A stretch of 64,000 nucleotides of DNA from Iris pallida (taxonomy: Eukaryota; Streptophyta; Magnoliopsida; Asparagales; Iridaceae): the NCBI GenBank assembly GCA_029216955.1, contig JANAVB010023996.1, forward strand, positions 15,192,180 through 15,256,179, written 5' to 3'. Position 1 is the stretch's first letter; each line of letters starts with the position of its first letter. The translations under genes and the position numbers were made by a program. A model generated the notes under the pieces. That model searched no databases and was not told where the DNA came from. It worked only from the letters and a program-made list of their open reading frames with translations. Positions 48,656 to 59,974 of the stretch are shown here, in pieces.

Positions 48656-49137
48656 AATTTCGTCCTCGAAATTGAAAGGCGAAAAGCAACTGATGAGAAG
48701 GATAGAAAGTATACCTCGCGGTCCAAAAGATAAGGGTACCGCTCGCGCATCTCATCCTCCCGCTCCCAGGTAGACTCTCCTGGAGAATGATGCCTCCATG
48801 CGACGCGTACCAACGGTATCACCTGGTTCCTCAGAACCTTCTCCCGTCGATCCAAAATCTCCACAGGCTGCTCTGGATAGCTGAGAGAAGGACCCACCTC
48901 AATCTCCGAATGATCGAGCACATGGCTAGGGTCAGCCACATACCATCTCAACTGTGATACATGAAATACGTTGTGGACCCCCACAAGTGCAGGCGGCAAG
49001 TCTAGGCTGTAAGCCACGTCACCGACTCTCCCGCTGATAACGAAAGGGCCGATGAAGCGCGGGCTAAGCTTCCCGCCTCCACCAAAACGTATCGTACCAC
49101 GAGTCGAAGATATCCTCAAGAAAACCTGGTCTCCGAC
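48649..49137 (-). CDS. E2 integrase C-terminus and chromodomain (exon 2)
   Basis: Begins VGDQVFLRISSTRG right after the intron acceptor, then FGGGGKLSPRFIGPFVI (the GPY/F module), LPPALVGVHNVFHVSQLRWYV, and a chromodomain-like segment with PVEILDRREKVLRNQVIPLVRVAWRHHSPGESTWE..DEMRERYPYLL. Open to a TGA near 48649, longer than the E4 version, which stops after YLFEP. Chromodomains of this kind guide integration toward marked chromatin. E4 carries the homologous part at 57824-58232. Confidence 0.9.
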   Translation of the reverse strand, partial: VGDQVFLRISSTRGTIRFGGGGKLSPRFIGPFVISGRVGDVAYSLDLPPALVGVHNVFHVSQLRWYVADPSHVLDHSEIEVGPSLSYPEQPVEILDRREKVLRNQVIPLVRVAWRHHSPGESTWEREDEMRERYPYLLDREVYFLSFSSVAFRLSISRTKFF

Positions 49138-49227
49138 CTAATCACAAGCAAGGTCTCAATTAAAATAAATAACAAACATGATCAAACAAAAACAACAACC
49201 TAAATCTAATCCTACTCTAATCTGTAC
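49138..49227 (-). other. Intron-like segment in E2 integrase (90 bp)
   Basis: Sense strand: LEFE codon GAG, then GTACAGATTAG... ...CTTGTGATTAG, then GTCGGAGAC (VGD). T-rich, in-frame stop (TTTAATTGA). Removal joins LEFE to VGDQVFL, which is the continuous sequence expected of chromovirus integrases. The same position holds the 80-base segment in E4. Confidence 0.65.
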
Positions 49228-50330
49228 CTCAAACTCCAAGGGTCTCCGGTGGCTATCGGCCCAGTGCCGATGTCTGTCCTGTGCCACGCGAAGTCTGTCC
49301 CTGATGAGCTTCACCTTCTCGGCCGCATCCACAATCATCTCTGGCCCCAGCAAAGCTCGCTCGCCAACATCATCCCAGGATAAGGGTGTACGGCACCTAC
49401 GCCCGTACAGAGCCTCGAAAGGTGACATCTCGATGCTGGCCTGGAAACTATTATTATAGGCAAACTCCACCAAATGAAGATGATCCTCCCAGGAACCTCT
49501 AAAGTCCAGGACGCACGTCCGCAGCATATCCTCAAGGGACTGAATAGTCCACTCTGACTGTCCGTCCGTCTGGGGGTGGTATGCAGTACTAAACTTGAGC
49601 TGAGTGCCCAAGCTGGTCTGCAGACTCCTCCAGAAATGGGAAGTAAAACGGCTATCCCGATCTGAGACGATGCTGACAGGAACTCCGTGGATCCTGACTA
49701 TCTGCCGCATATGCATCTCCGTCAGCCTCTCTGTAGACGTACCCACCTTGAATGGCAAAAAGTGGGCCGATTTGGTCAACCTGTCCACGATGACCCAAAT
49801 CGCGTCTTTCCCTCCTGGAGTACGCGGCAATCCTGATACGAAGTCCATCGTGATATGCTCCCATTTCTACTCGGGAATGGGCAGCGGCTGCAACAATCCA
49901 CCGGGCCTCTGCCTCTCTGCCTTGACCTGCTGACAGACCAAGCACCTAGCTACGAACTGGGACACCTCCCGCTTCATTCCTGACCACCATACATGCTTCC
50001 GCAGATCTCGATACATCTTGTTGGCACCCGGGTGTATAAGTACTGAGATCTGTGGGCCTCCTGCATAATCTGCTCTCTGAGCTCCCCGCTAGGCACACAT
50101 AGCCTGGCACCGTGCCTCAGGGCACCATCCTCTACAAGTGAAAACTCAGGATCACCTACACCAATACTGATCTGCTCTCTGATACTCTGAAAAGCCACAT
50201 CCTGAAACTGGGCCGCCTTGATTCTGTCCACCAAATCCGACTGAATCTGCATCCCCCATAGCTGCATCTGCACTCCCGGCACGATCACCTCAATCGCAAG
50301 GCTCTCCAAGTCGGCAAGTAAATGCCGATC
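49228..50330 (-). pseudogene. E2 integrase core (exon 1)
   Basis: Sense: [27 protein letters not shown], a frameshift in the zinc region near 50020, CLVCQQVKAERQ (49955-49920), one TAG for Trp at about 49870 (PE*KWEHI), then the open core [57 protein letters not shown] and NNSFQASIEMSPFEALYGRRCRTP. D (VDRLT), D (SDRDSRF) and E (QSEWT) are all present. Ends at LEFE before the intron. Confidence 0.9.
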
Positions 50331-51002
50331 CATGGTCAAACACATGGCTGTCGGATACCTGCTCAAGGCATCGGCAACCACGTTGGCCTTCCCTGGATGA
50401 TACTGCAGTGCAATGTCGAAGTCCTTCATCAACTCCAACCATCTGCGCTGTCTCATGTTCAACTCCTTCTGAGTGAACACATACTTTAGGCTCTTGTGAT
50501 CTGTAAAGATTTCCACCCTCTCACCATACAGATAATGCTTCCACAGCTTCAAAGCAAAAATCACTGCTGCCAGCTCCAGGTCGTGGGTAGGGTAATTCTT
50601 CTCATGGGGACGTAACTACCTGGAAGCATAGGCAATTACCTTCCCGTACTGCTGCAATACGCAACCCAGCCCCTTCCCTGAAGCATCACTATAAATAGTG
50701 AATCCACCTGATCCTGAAGGCAACGTCAAAATCGGAGCTGTCGTCAGCCGCTTCTTCAACTCATCAAAAGCTGCCTGACACTCCTCTGACCATACATATT
50801 CAGCATCCTTCCGGGTCAACCGTGTCAACGGCTCTGCAACCCGGGAGAAATCCTGCACAAATCTCTGGTAATATCCTGCCAGCCCCAGGAAGCTCCTGAT
50901 CTCTGCAACTGAAGTCGGCGCTGTCCATGCCTCAACTGCTACAATCTTCTTGGGGTCAACTGAGATACCATCTCCAGTCACAACGTGCCCCAAGAAGTCC
51001 AT
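50331..51002 (-). pseudogene. E2 RT connection and RNase H
   Basis: Sense: [65 protein letters not shown] (RNase H first Asp in YSDAS), VIAYASR then TAG at 50616 where relatives have Gln, [32 protein letters not shown], and [13 protein letters not shown] (last Asp). It is joined to RT by a frameshift near 51010. Confidence 0.9.
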
Positions 51003-51607
51003 CCGGTCCAGAAAAACTTACACTTGGAGAGTTTTCCATAAAGCTGCTCCTTCCTGAGAATCTCCAGTACTATCCTCAAATGCTCCTCGTGCTCCTCCTC
51101 AGTCTTGGAATATATCAAGATATCATCTATGAACACTACCACAAACTGATCCAGATACTGATGGAACACCTTGTTCATAAGGTTCATAAACACAACTGGT
51201 GCATTGGTTAGCCCAAACGGCATAACCAAAAACTCGAACTGTCCATACCGCGTCCTGAAAGCGGTCTTGGGAATATCCTCCCCCTTCACCTTAACCTGGT
51301 GATATCCCGACCTCAGATCAATCTTGGAAAATACCCGAGCTCCGCTCAACTGGTCAAATAGATCGTCGATCCGCGGCAGTGGGTATCTGTTCTTGATCGT
51401 GAGGTTGTTGAGTGCCCTATAGTCAATACACATGCGTACTGACCCATCCTTCTTCGGCACAAACAATACTGGTGCACCCCATGGCAACGAACTCGAGCGG
51501 ATAAAGCCCTTGTCCTGTAGCTCATCCACCTGCTTCTTCAGCTCCACCAGCTCGCTGTTGTTCACCCGATAGACATGCTGAGAAATGGGCTCCGCTCCTG
51601 GAACCAA
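50978..51607 (-). pseudogene. E2 reverse transcriptase
   Basis: Open frame with [37 protein letters not shown] (residues 52-68), [32 protein letters not shown], and catalytic FIDD at residues 159-162 (about 51133-51122). The motifs are all intact; it ends in a frameshift after [10 protein letters not shown] makes the cDNA in the particle. Confidence 0.94.
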
Positions 51608-51621
51608 GTCTATCGAGAACT

Positions 51622-52122
51622 CTATGTCCCTGTCTGATGCAGTCCCGGCAACTCCTCCGGGAAAACATCTATGTACTCTGCTATCAAGGGGTGTGGAATC
51701 GTCTGCTCCTCGACCGAGACTCCACAGAAGACTCCGCTGCTCTGCTCTGCCTGACGTCTGGAGTACTCGAACTCTGGCTCCCCCGACGCTCTGAACAGAA
51801 CTCTACCCCCTCTGCAATCGATGCTGGCGTGGTGTCTGCTCAACCAATCCATACGTAGTACTATATCGTAGTTCGGCAATGGCATTACGAGCAGGCTCAC
51901 CTCCAACTTACGGCCTCCTAAAACTACTCTCCGACCCTTACAAACATCACGTACGAGGATAATGCCACCCTCGGTCGTGATCTTGTAAGTCCTAGGCAAC
52001 GATTCATCTATGATACCGCGTCTAATCACAAAAGATACTGAAATGAAGCTATGCGATGCACCAGAATCAAACAATACAAATGCTGGACTGGAGTCGAGAA
52101 GAATCGAACCTACAATCAGCTC
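51622..52122 (-). pseudogene. E2 aspartic protease
   Basis: Sense ELIVGSILLDSSPAFVLFDSGASHSFISVSF, with catalytic DSGAS near 52070, then GGIILVRDVCKG, LPNYDIVLRMDWLSRHHASIDC and [22 protein letters not shown] at 52123-52125 (CGA in a putative ancestor) separates it from gag; a small deletion near 51645 shifts the frame before RT. Confidence 0.9.
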
Positions 52123-53418
52123 TCAAGTCACCTCTGTATCTCCAGCTGCCATGGCGAAAGCTCGCCCCTGCTGGCCTCCCCTGGCCTGCTGCTGGTGCTG
52201 GACAAACCTTTGCTGCTGGGTCGGCAGGGCTGGTCCCCGCTGCTGACCTGCTGGAGCTCTGGCTCCACCTCCCTGAGCTGTTCGTCCCACAGACCTAGGA
52301 CAATCCCTCATCTGGTGGTCTGCTGCTCCGCAGAAAAGGCACTTCCCGAGCCTCTTCCTGTACTCATTCCATCCATGCCCTGGTTTCTTGCAGAAGGCAC
52401 AACTGACTGTCTGCCTGGGTGCCTGATGCTGCTGCTGAGCCGGCCTCTGCTGAATCGGCTGCGGCTAAAACTGCCTGGGCTGCTGGTGCTGAAAATGAGG
52501 CCTCTTGGCCTGGCCCCCGCTGCTGCTGCTGCCCCCAGCTGGGTCTTTCCCTCTCTTGAGCCTAAGCTCAAGATCATCCTCTGCTAGCAGTGCGCCCGTC
52601 AAGATCTCCTCAAACGTAGCATCTCTGTTCCCCTTGGTCAGGGACTTCACCTCCTTGACCAGACCCTTCCGGAACCTCTGGGCCTTTGCCGTCTCGCTCA
52701 GACCCTCAACAAACCTGCCGAGACGGCCAAACTCTCCCGCATACTCCTCAACCGAGAGGCTCCCCTGGACCAAGCTCTCAAACTGCGTCTCCAAGGCTCT
52801 GACTGCTGAATCCGGAAAGAACTTCTTCTTGAAGAAGCCCCTGAACTGCTCCCAAGTCTGCCCTGGTACCCCCACCCTGGGGTCCGACTGATACCAGGTA
52901 CGAGCAAGATCTCGCGTCCGGCTAGCTGCGGCCTCGATCTGAAGGTCTGCCGGGATCCTGGCCAAGCGGAAGATCTCCTCCATATGCTCGATCCACTCGT
53001 CGGCATATAGGATCCCCTCTATCCCCATGAAGTCTCTGGGGCTCATCTTCTGAAACTGCTCGATCCCTGGTGTCCTCTGCTGCTGCACCATGGGTCGAGC
53101 TGCGGCTGTCGTGACAGCCAACTCCATGCCTCGGTCCTGCCGAGCCTGCTGTCGGTCCATGAACTGCTAAAAATATGCGAACATCTGAGCTGCATCCACA
53201 TGTCCTGGAGGCGGTGGTGGCTGGAAAGGATCCTCTGGATAGACCGGGTCCTACCTCCCAGTCGGTGGATGCATATCCCCTGCTGCGGCTGCCGAAGTCT
53301 CAACACGAGCTGAGGTGACAAGAGCTGCAGTCCCCTGGCCTCGCCGTGCTGGCTGAGAGGTAGCAGTCCCCTCTAAAGCATCCTCATGGACGGCACGCTG
53401 CGAATGAGTCTCTACCAT
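52123..53418 (-). pseudogene. E2 gag
   Basis: ATG at 53418 (MVETHSQRAVHED), chosen because it follows the acceptor-like TTCAG by one base and because residues upstream have no counterpart. Stops at about 53251, 53161 and 52465 are all TAG where Gln fits. The core: FMGIEGILYADEWIEHMEEIF, TWEQFRGFFKKKFFP, LSVEEYAGEFGRLGRFVEGL. Then a Gln/Pro-rich tail and double zinc knuckle CAFCKKPGH..., CLFCGAADHQMRDCP (52400-52300). Overlapping ORFs on the plus strand are mirrors. Confidence 0.88.
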
Positions 53419-53419
53419 C

Positions 53420-54761
53420 CTGAAGATAGACAACAAGAGTATCAATTTCTGAGAAAGAAGCGATATAACAAAGGCGGACAATTATAATTCAAAGGATCAG
53501 CAGACAAAAGGATTTAGATGGCAATAAAAGGAATTTTCCTAAAGTGATTGAGTAACCTTAAAATTTATATCCTATATCCTATAGCAGGCTGCAGCGATAC
53601 TCTAGTTCGAGTACCACTACACTTCTAGTCTAGACCTGTATGGGCCACCACTAAAAACGTGTCACGACCCGCACCCTAGAGTAAGGGCACGAGACGTGAA
53701 AACGTCCAGCCTACGCCGCAGTGTCGGCGGTAGAACGCTGTCCTAAGTCACAACATCTAGCAATGTAAATATCTAAACAGTTTATACTCCCCGAATGGGG
53801 GTGACATAGCAATAGAAACTCAATCACAACTAAGGAAGATATAGCACGATATGAATAGAACTCAAGGAAATGAATTAGATAAAACCATAGTCTAAGATAA
53901 TCCCAGCAGTACAAGTCTCAGATAAAAGAATATATACAAAACTGATCTCCAGAAAGAGTCTAACTAACATAATCCAACTACATAAAGATAATAGTCTAAT
54001 ATCTAATCTAGGCAGTCGGGGGAAGGTCCTCAGCTACTGCTGGATCCTCCTGAGGGTCCAGCTCACAGGTGTCATCAAGGGCTGTCCCGTAATAGGTGTC
54101 CAGGCAAGCCTCCTCCTCGTCCTCTGTAATATTTTCAACAGGTCCAGTCAGGATAGGAGCGAGCACAGTACATCTCAACAATTCATAGCAGGTTAGAAAA
54201 TATAAACATGCAGTAAAGTAAGATACAAGTACTGAAAGAAATACGGTATGTAAACAGGAAGAGAACTGTAATATAAATATCTACTATACATAGAGAACTA
54301 GCAGTGACTAGTAAATCAGAGTATGAGATAGCACATGTGAACAGGACAGATTTGCACAGGATGTCGAGGTGCACAGGAATCTACACTACAAGGAATTGTT
54401 CACACGACTACTAGCACTCCCCCGTATCCCCAATCAATACACAAGGATCTAAACAGGTTATGTTATTGCACAGGATATCACATGGGGGCCCATATAGGGT
54501 GCACATGATAGTATACATAGGGGCTCCGTGAACATGAGAGTACAAGATTCACAGGAGTGCACATGTAATGAAAGCACATGAGTACATGATGTAAGTGAAA
54601 CGCACAAGCACAATGTACCCGATGCTTCCGAGGGGGATAACATCGCATGTAGAGATCCATATAGTACCAATCCGTGTGACCAACGTGACAGTACAAGTAA
54701 TGTAATCTACTGCAGGTAATAATTCTAAGCAGGATATAAAATGATCAGAGAATGTACTCGC
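53420..54761 (-). other. Candidate leader intron, E2 LTR to gag start (1342 bp)
   Basis: Donor-like CAG|GCGAGTAC at 54764-54754 in the 5' LTR; acceptor-like TTGTCTATCTTCAG at 53420, one base before the gag ATG. Between lie the rest of the LTR, the primer site and a T-rich leader. If used, gag mRNA would lack the primer site. This is inference from motifs. Confidence 0.35.
53633..53650 (-). other. E2 primer-binding site, tRNA-Ile type
   Basis: Minus strand TGGTGGCCCATACAGGTC, nine bases inside the LTR edge; identical to the E1 site and one base different from E4. Confidence 0.7.
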
Positions 54762-57700
54762 CTGTAACTGAGTGTCCGGTATGAAACGTACTGTCCAAGG
54801 AGTGGTGTCTGGCTCCTAATCAGAACAGCACAAGTCACAACAAGTCCAGAATATCAAAATAGAGTCCTACTATGCATTCTATATGATTCTAAGTCAATCT
54901 AGGCCAAAGTCAACTCTTGGTCAACTCTGATCAACCCTAGAAGTCAAACTAGGTCAACCAAGTCTAATTAGTCTAAACTAGGCTATCTAGGTCTAACAAG
55001 TCATGCTAGGCTCTAACAAGACTATACTAGACTACACACCATATTTCAAGTATCTAATATACCTATGTATATTCACATATACATAGACACAATATATATA
55101 CAAGTATTAGATTACTCTATGCATTCTTAGGCTAATATTATATGTATAGGCATATAGGCATTCAACACACAAGTATACATGTCTACATGTTGCACATAAG
55201 GTATTTTCACACTACAAAAGGCATTCCTATCTAAGGGTGTTTAACATATACATTTAGGGAAAAATGTGTGTGTGATACATAAGGTTGTGTGTGTACAAGA
55301 CATGACAGTACAATACAAGTGTGCAGGAACAATAAGGAAAAAGGGAACAACCCACATACTCAAACTGGAACCCAGTTATACATTCATCAACCCAGGAATA
55401 GGATAGTATGCAGGAAATAAAATAGTGAAGGGAAGTACTCAGGAAACAGTGTCAAAGTGTGCAGGAAAACAGTGTGGAAGTACAGGAATTATAAGCTTGT
55501 GTGTGTGGTGTGGGTGTACAACAGTGTTCAGGAATTATATGCAGGCATCCAGTGAACAGTGTGTGCAGGAAACATGAAATCAGTGAATGAAAAGGGCAGA
55601 ACAGTGGAGAGAATGTGTGTTTGTGTGGTGTGCTATCAAGTATAACTAAATGTCAAAAGGATGTGTATGCCATGTGTGCAGGAATATAACATGAGAGGAA
55701 ATGAGGGTGTAACAGGACTAAATAGCAGTAAAGGGAACACTGTGTTGGGATGTCTCCAAGTGCAGGAATAACAACCAGTGAAGGAATTTGCAGTATGTAA
55801 ACTAATGCAGGAAATAGAAAACAGTGAGTGATTGAGTGTGTGTGCAATACTCTAGCCAACAGTGTAGGGTGCAAATGTGTTCAGTGTTCATAGAAAACAG
55901 GAAAAGGAAAGGCAAGGAATCAATTCAGAATTTTAAGGACAGTATTTCCCCCACCTTCCTATTCTCAGGTTTGCACAACTGTACATAGGAGATTAATCTC
56001 AAGTTTTGAAATTAAAACAAATGTGAACTTCACTTCATTCTCAGGTTTGAAATCAAAGACTGAAACTTAAACTCATTTGCAGAACAACCCAACAGTTCAT
56101 ATATCTCAAATCAAGAGGAATACTGAAATTGTGTTTGACAGTAATGTGAGCATGGCAAGAATTTCTCAGATAATTCAACTGGAATCAGTCTCTAATGGAA
56201 AAGAATGCAACCCATTCATGTACATCCACTGAAACCCAAAACAGCCTACAACTGGGTTAAATAAACTCAATCTCAGGTTTGTGAACAACTCAGATATCAT
56301 GTGAATAGTCAACAAGGAATTTAACTCAAAACTCTCACTAATCAATACCACATATCAACCATAGCTAGGTAACATGTAGGAGAACATGTTTGATTTATAA
56401 AAACATGAAATTATCAATAATGCAGGTTAAATAACCAATTAAAACTCAAATGTGAAACCTGGAACCAAATGACTGATACAACATATCATTTCGGACTTTG
56501 CAAGTTGGAGTTAACTAATAAATTCACATTCAAACACAATTAATGAGTTGGTAAGATGTTGCATACAATGTGTACGTGTCACACAACCTACTGGTGTCCA
56601 CCCAAGTGGACACAATGTGTCCAAACTGGAATAAAAACCCAAAACAGAATCTGAACACAGTGCAGAACAAGGAGTGACTCGTGCGTCGAGGATTTCTTGC
56701 TCAAAACGCCACGTGGGCCCATGAAACTTGGCACATAGAGTGTCAGTTGGTGCCCCGTAGCTCCCACAAAGTTTCGTGTCCAGAGGGTTTGTGTCGTGTC
56801 CGCTACAGGGCCCGATAGGCAGGGGATCCCTGTAGCAGCGCGCGGCCGTGTGCACGCGCGTGTCCACAGCAAGAAATCGACACAGGACGACACTAAAACT
56901 AGGATACAAGGACACGAATCACTAGGCTAGACCTAGATCCTATTTTCAATTCAAAAGGAAAGGATTAAAAAGGTCGACCTGCCCTCTGTGGCATTAGGTC
57001 GAGCACCTAGTTCTTTGCTCTGATACGTGTCCAGAACGGACACGAATCACTAGATACTGGACACAATCCATTCCAGACCTTAGGGGGATCACTTAGGATT
57101 CCTATTGATGAAGATTAACAGGAGTTTAATGGAGTAATGAGGGTTATACCTATTGATGCACAATGAATAGAAAAGCCCTCAAATGGAAGAAACTCCTCAA
57201 GCCTCCAAGCTCCACAAATTGTTATTTCCCTACAAATAAAATATACCAGCAGCAAGAGGAAGAAATTTAGGTTCTAATGGAATTGGTTTGAAGGAAAAAG
57301 GAATTAAATTGAATTTCTTATGATTTTTGAAAGATGGAACTCACCTCTTTCCTTAGAAATTTGCTAGAACCCTAAAAGAGGCTAGCCCTAAAAACTAGGA
57401 GGGATTAAATAGGGGGGAATCCCTAGGTTCAGCTAGGAATGGCTGACCACTTGGCTTTGGGTTAGGGTTGAGCTAGGTTTGAGTCCAATCTAGCTAAGTC
57501 ACATAATGACTTGTGAAACCACAAGCCATTCACCAAATCAAATGATTTCTAAATTTCTAATTCTAGTTCTATGAATCACTAACCACTAACTTGAGTCACA
57601 CTAGGTTAGACTAGGGTCACTTGACCTTAACCATGGCCCACTAACTAGGGTTAGTTCCTAGGTTGGTCTACATGAGTCAAAACTGGCCAAAAATCAAACT

Positions 57701-57818
57701 AGTCCAAATAAATCCAAAATAATTTCTAAAAATCCCATAAATTCTAATTAATACTAATAAATTTAAAAATACTCCAAAATGACAAAAATACCCTCACACT
57801 AGAAATGTGGTAGTGACA
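53660..57818 (-). mobile_element. E2 5' LTR (4.16 kb)
   Basis: Near-identical partner of 44480-48636. Differences cluster in the first 1.1 kb (for example 53695, 53738, 53769, 54049) and are mostly transitions. GTCAA cluster at 54891-54980. Confidence 0.94.
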
Positions 57819-58320
57819 CTTGTGTTCCTGTAGATTTCTCTTACACGGGGCACGATTCTCTTTGGTGGAGGCAGGAAGCTTAGTCCGTGATTCATCGGAC
57901 CTTTCCGTATCCTGGAGATGGTCGATGCAGCAGCATATCGACTGGAGTTACCGCCTGCAATAGTGGTAGTGCACAACATGTTCTACATGTCATAGCTGAG
58001 ACGATACGTGGCAGATCCCAGTCATATTTTGGACCACTCCGAGATCGAGGTGGGACCGACTCTCACTTATCATGAGCAGCCGGTTGAGATTTTGGTTCGT
58101 AGGGAGAAGGTGCTCCGCAACCAGGTCATTCCTTTGGTTCATGTCGCATGGAGGCAACACTCTCTGGGTAAATCTACCTGGGAGAGAGAGGACGACATGC
58201 AGGAGCGATTTCTATATCTCTTCGAGCCTTGAGCTAATAGTTTTTCCTTGTTCTGATTTTGTTTGCTGTGATAGTTTTGCCTTTAATTTCGAAGACGAAA
58301 TTATTTTAAGGGGGTAGACT
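57819..58320 (+). pseudogene. E4 integrase C-terminus, chromodomain and PPT
   Basis: Continues E4 after E2: FLWISLTRGTIL (57825, with the Trp codon now a TAG at 57831), KLSP*FIGPF (TGA for Arg), LELPPAIVVVHNMFYMS, a stop, then YVADPSHILDHSEIEVGP and the chromodomain-like PVEILVRREKVLRNQVIPLVHVAWRQHSLGKSTWE up to TGA at 58230. 58233-58320 is the 3' leader, ending in the PPT TTAAGGGGGTAGACT. Confidence 0.88.
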
Positions 58321-59910
58321 TGTCACTACCAATTTTCAAAATAAGAATAAAATTATCATTTTCTAATATTATAATATTTGTGAATATTTATTTACATATA
58401 TATTGTATTTTTTGGGGATTAGTTAGTCGGGTTTGAGATTAGTCTAGTTTTGACTTGTGTTAGTGGTTCGGTTAGCTTAGACACAAGTTGGAGCCCAAAG
58501 ATTAGCTAGACATGGCCCACAAAGTTGACTCATTAGGCTAGTGCAATTAGGCTAATCCCACATGACAAGTTTAGTCATTTGGAGATTAGAACTTTGATCT
58601 TTTTGACCCCAACTTCTTCCATTCACTTAATTAGCCAAAAGGGGACCTTTTAGGGGCTAGCTATACTTTTCACCATGACCCAACCTAACCCTAAGTGGCC
58701 AACCAGTGAGGAAGGGGTTTCATTCCTCTTCATTTTGCAAAGTAGCCTCCATCCCCAACTTGATGTTCTTTCCCAACTTGAGAGCAAACCCTATTGATTT
58801 CTCTCTCAAATCTAATCTTTTCTCCATCAAATCCTCTCATTCTTGCAAGGAGAAGGAGCCTACAAGGATAGCGGAGCCAAGAGCAAGGAGGGGAGTCCAT
58901 TTGCTTGAGGAGTCTGTGTCGAATTCGTGTCTATTAGATTATTCATTGGGAAATCACTCCCAATAGGTACATCTCCCTCTAACATTGTCATTTCATATCA
59001 TATTTGTGGTTTTGAACACATAGGAACCACCCCCATGTTAGAATAACCTTTAGGAATGAATTATAGGCTCTATTGAGTCCTCATTTGGTAGTTGGGTTGA
59101 ATTTTGTGCCACCCATGGAGGAATTTCGAAGGTGACACACCATGTGTTTGTAGAAATGCCCAATATGACATTTAGGAGCCTAATTTCAGTTTTGAATATG
59201 TTTGTGGGTAGTTTAGACATGGTTAAGTTGTCTTATATAGTTTTTACATGGTTTCCTATATAGGTTTATATGTGTTTTTGGCCTTACAAGTCATTTTTAT
59301 AGGTAGCTATGTGATATTTGATATATATTGAATATAGGGGTTGTTTTCATGTGGTATTTGTATATAAATATGTGTGTGGTGGTGTCTTGGTGTGATGTGA
59401 GAGAGGGGGGATCATGGCCATCTCATTTGGCTTTGGTTAGTGTGGTTTGGTAGAGTGGTTTGTGTGTTGGGTTGAGAGGGAGTGGTATTTGTGAGTGGGT
59501 GTGAGTTTGTATTTAAGAGTTTGTGTTTGTGTAGAGGGTTGTGGTAGTGGGTGTTTGTGAGTTTTGCTTGTGCTAAATTGTGTGTGTTAGAGTGTGTGTT
59601 ATAGAGTGGTGAAGAGGGGGTTTATATTGGTGGAATGTATGTGTGAAGAGGGGGTTTATAGAGAGGGGGATTAGAGGAGAAGGAGAAAGAGTAGAGCATA
59701 GCAGCAGCTGCTGCATTCAGCTGTAACAGTAGCTAACAAGCAGCAGCAGCAGTGCCTAGTCAGGCAGCAGCAGTCCTATTTTGCTGCAACAGCAGCAGCT
59801 GCCAAGGGCAGCACTAGGCTGCCTTCTCCCTCTTGTGTTTGTGTGTGCGTGTGCATGTTTGTGTGTGTGAGTTGTGTCTAGTGGTTAGTATATTTATATA
59901 TGTGTAGTGT

Positions 59911-59974
<64 letters not shown>

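Larger units (their letters stand above)
44480..57818 (-). mobile_element. E2: youngest Tekay/Del-like gypsy element
   Basis: Flanked by TTTGT (44475-44479) and CTTGT (57819-57823), a target duplication with one change. LTRs are 4157 and 4159 bases and differ by roughly 1-2% by eye, mostly transitions. The interior is 5.0 kb with tRNA-Ile primer site, gag, protease, RT, RNase H, integrase with intron, chromodomain and PPT. Only about five stops and three small frameshifts interrupt coding. It sits in E4 14 bases into the exon after the integrase intron, in opposite orientation. Confidence 0.94.

Noticed and set aside
51585..52891. Plus-strand ORFs of up to 178 codons opposite E2 gag-pol
   Set aside because: Mirror frames of the minus-strand gag and protease; the minus strand has clear domains.
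45278..56915. Pairs of similar ORFs near 45.3/54.5 kb and 47.4/56.6 kb
   Set aside because: They are paired because the two E2 LTRs are copies. No domain, and changes do not respect codons.
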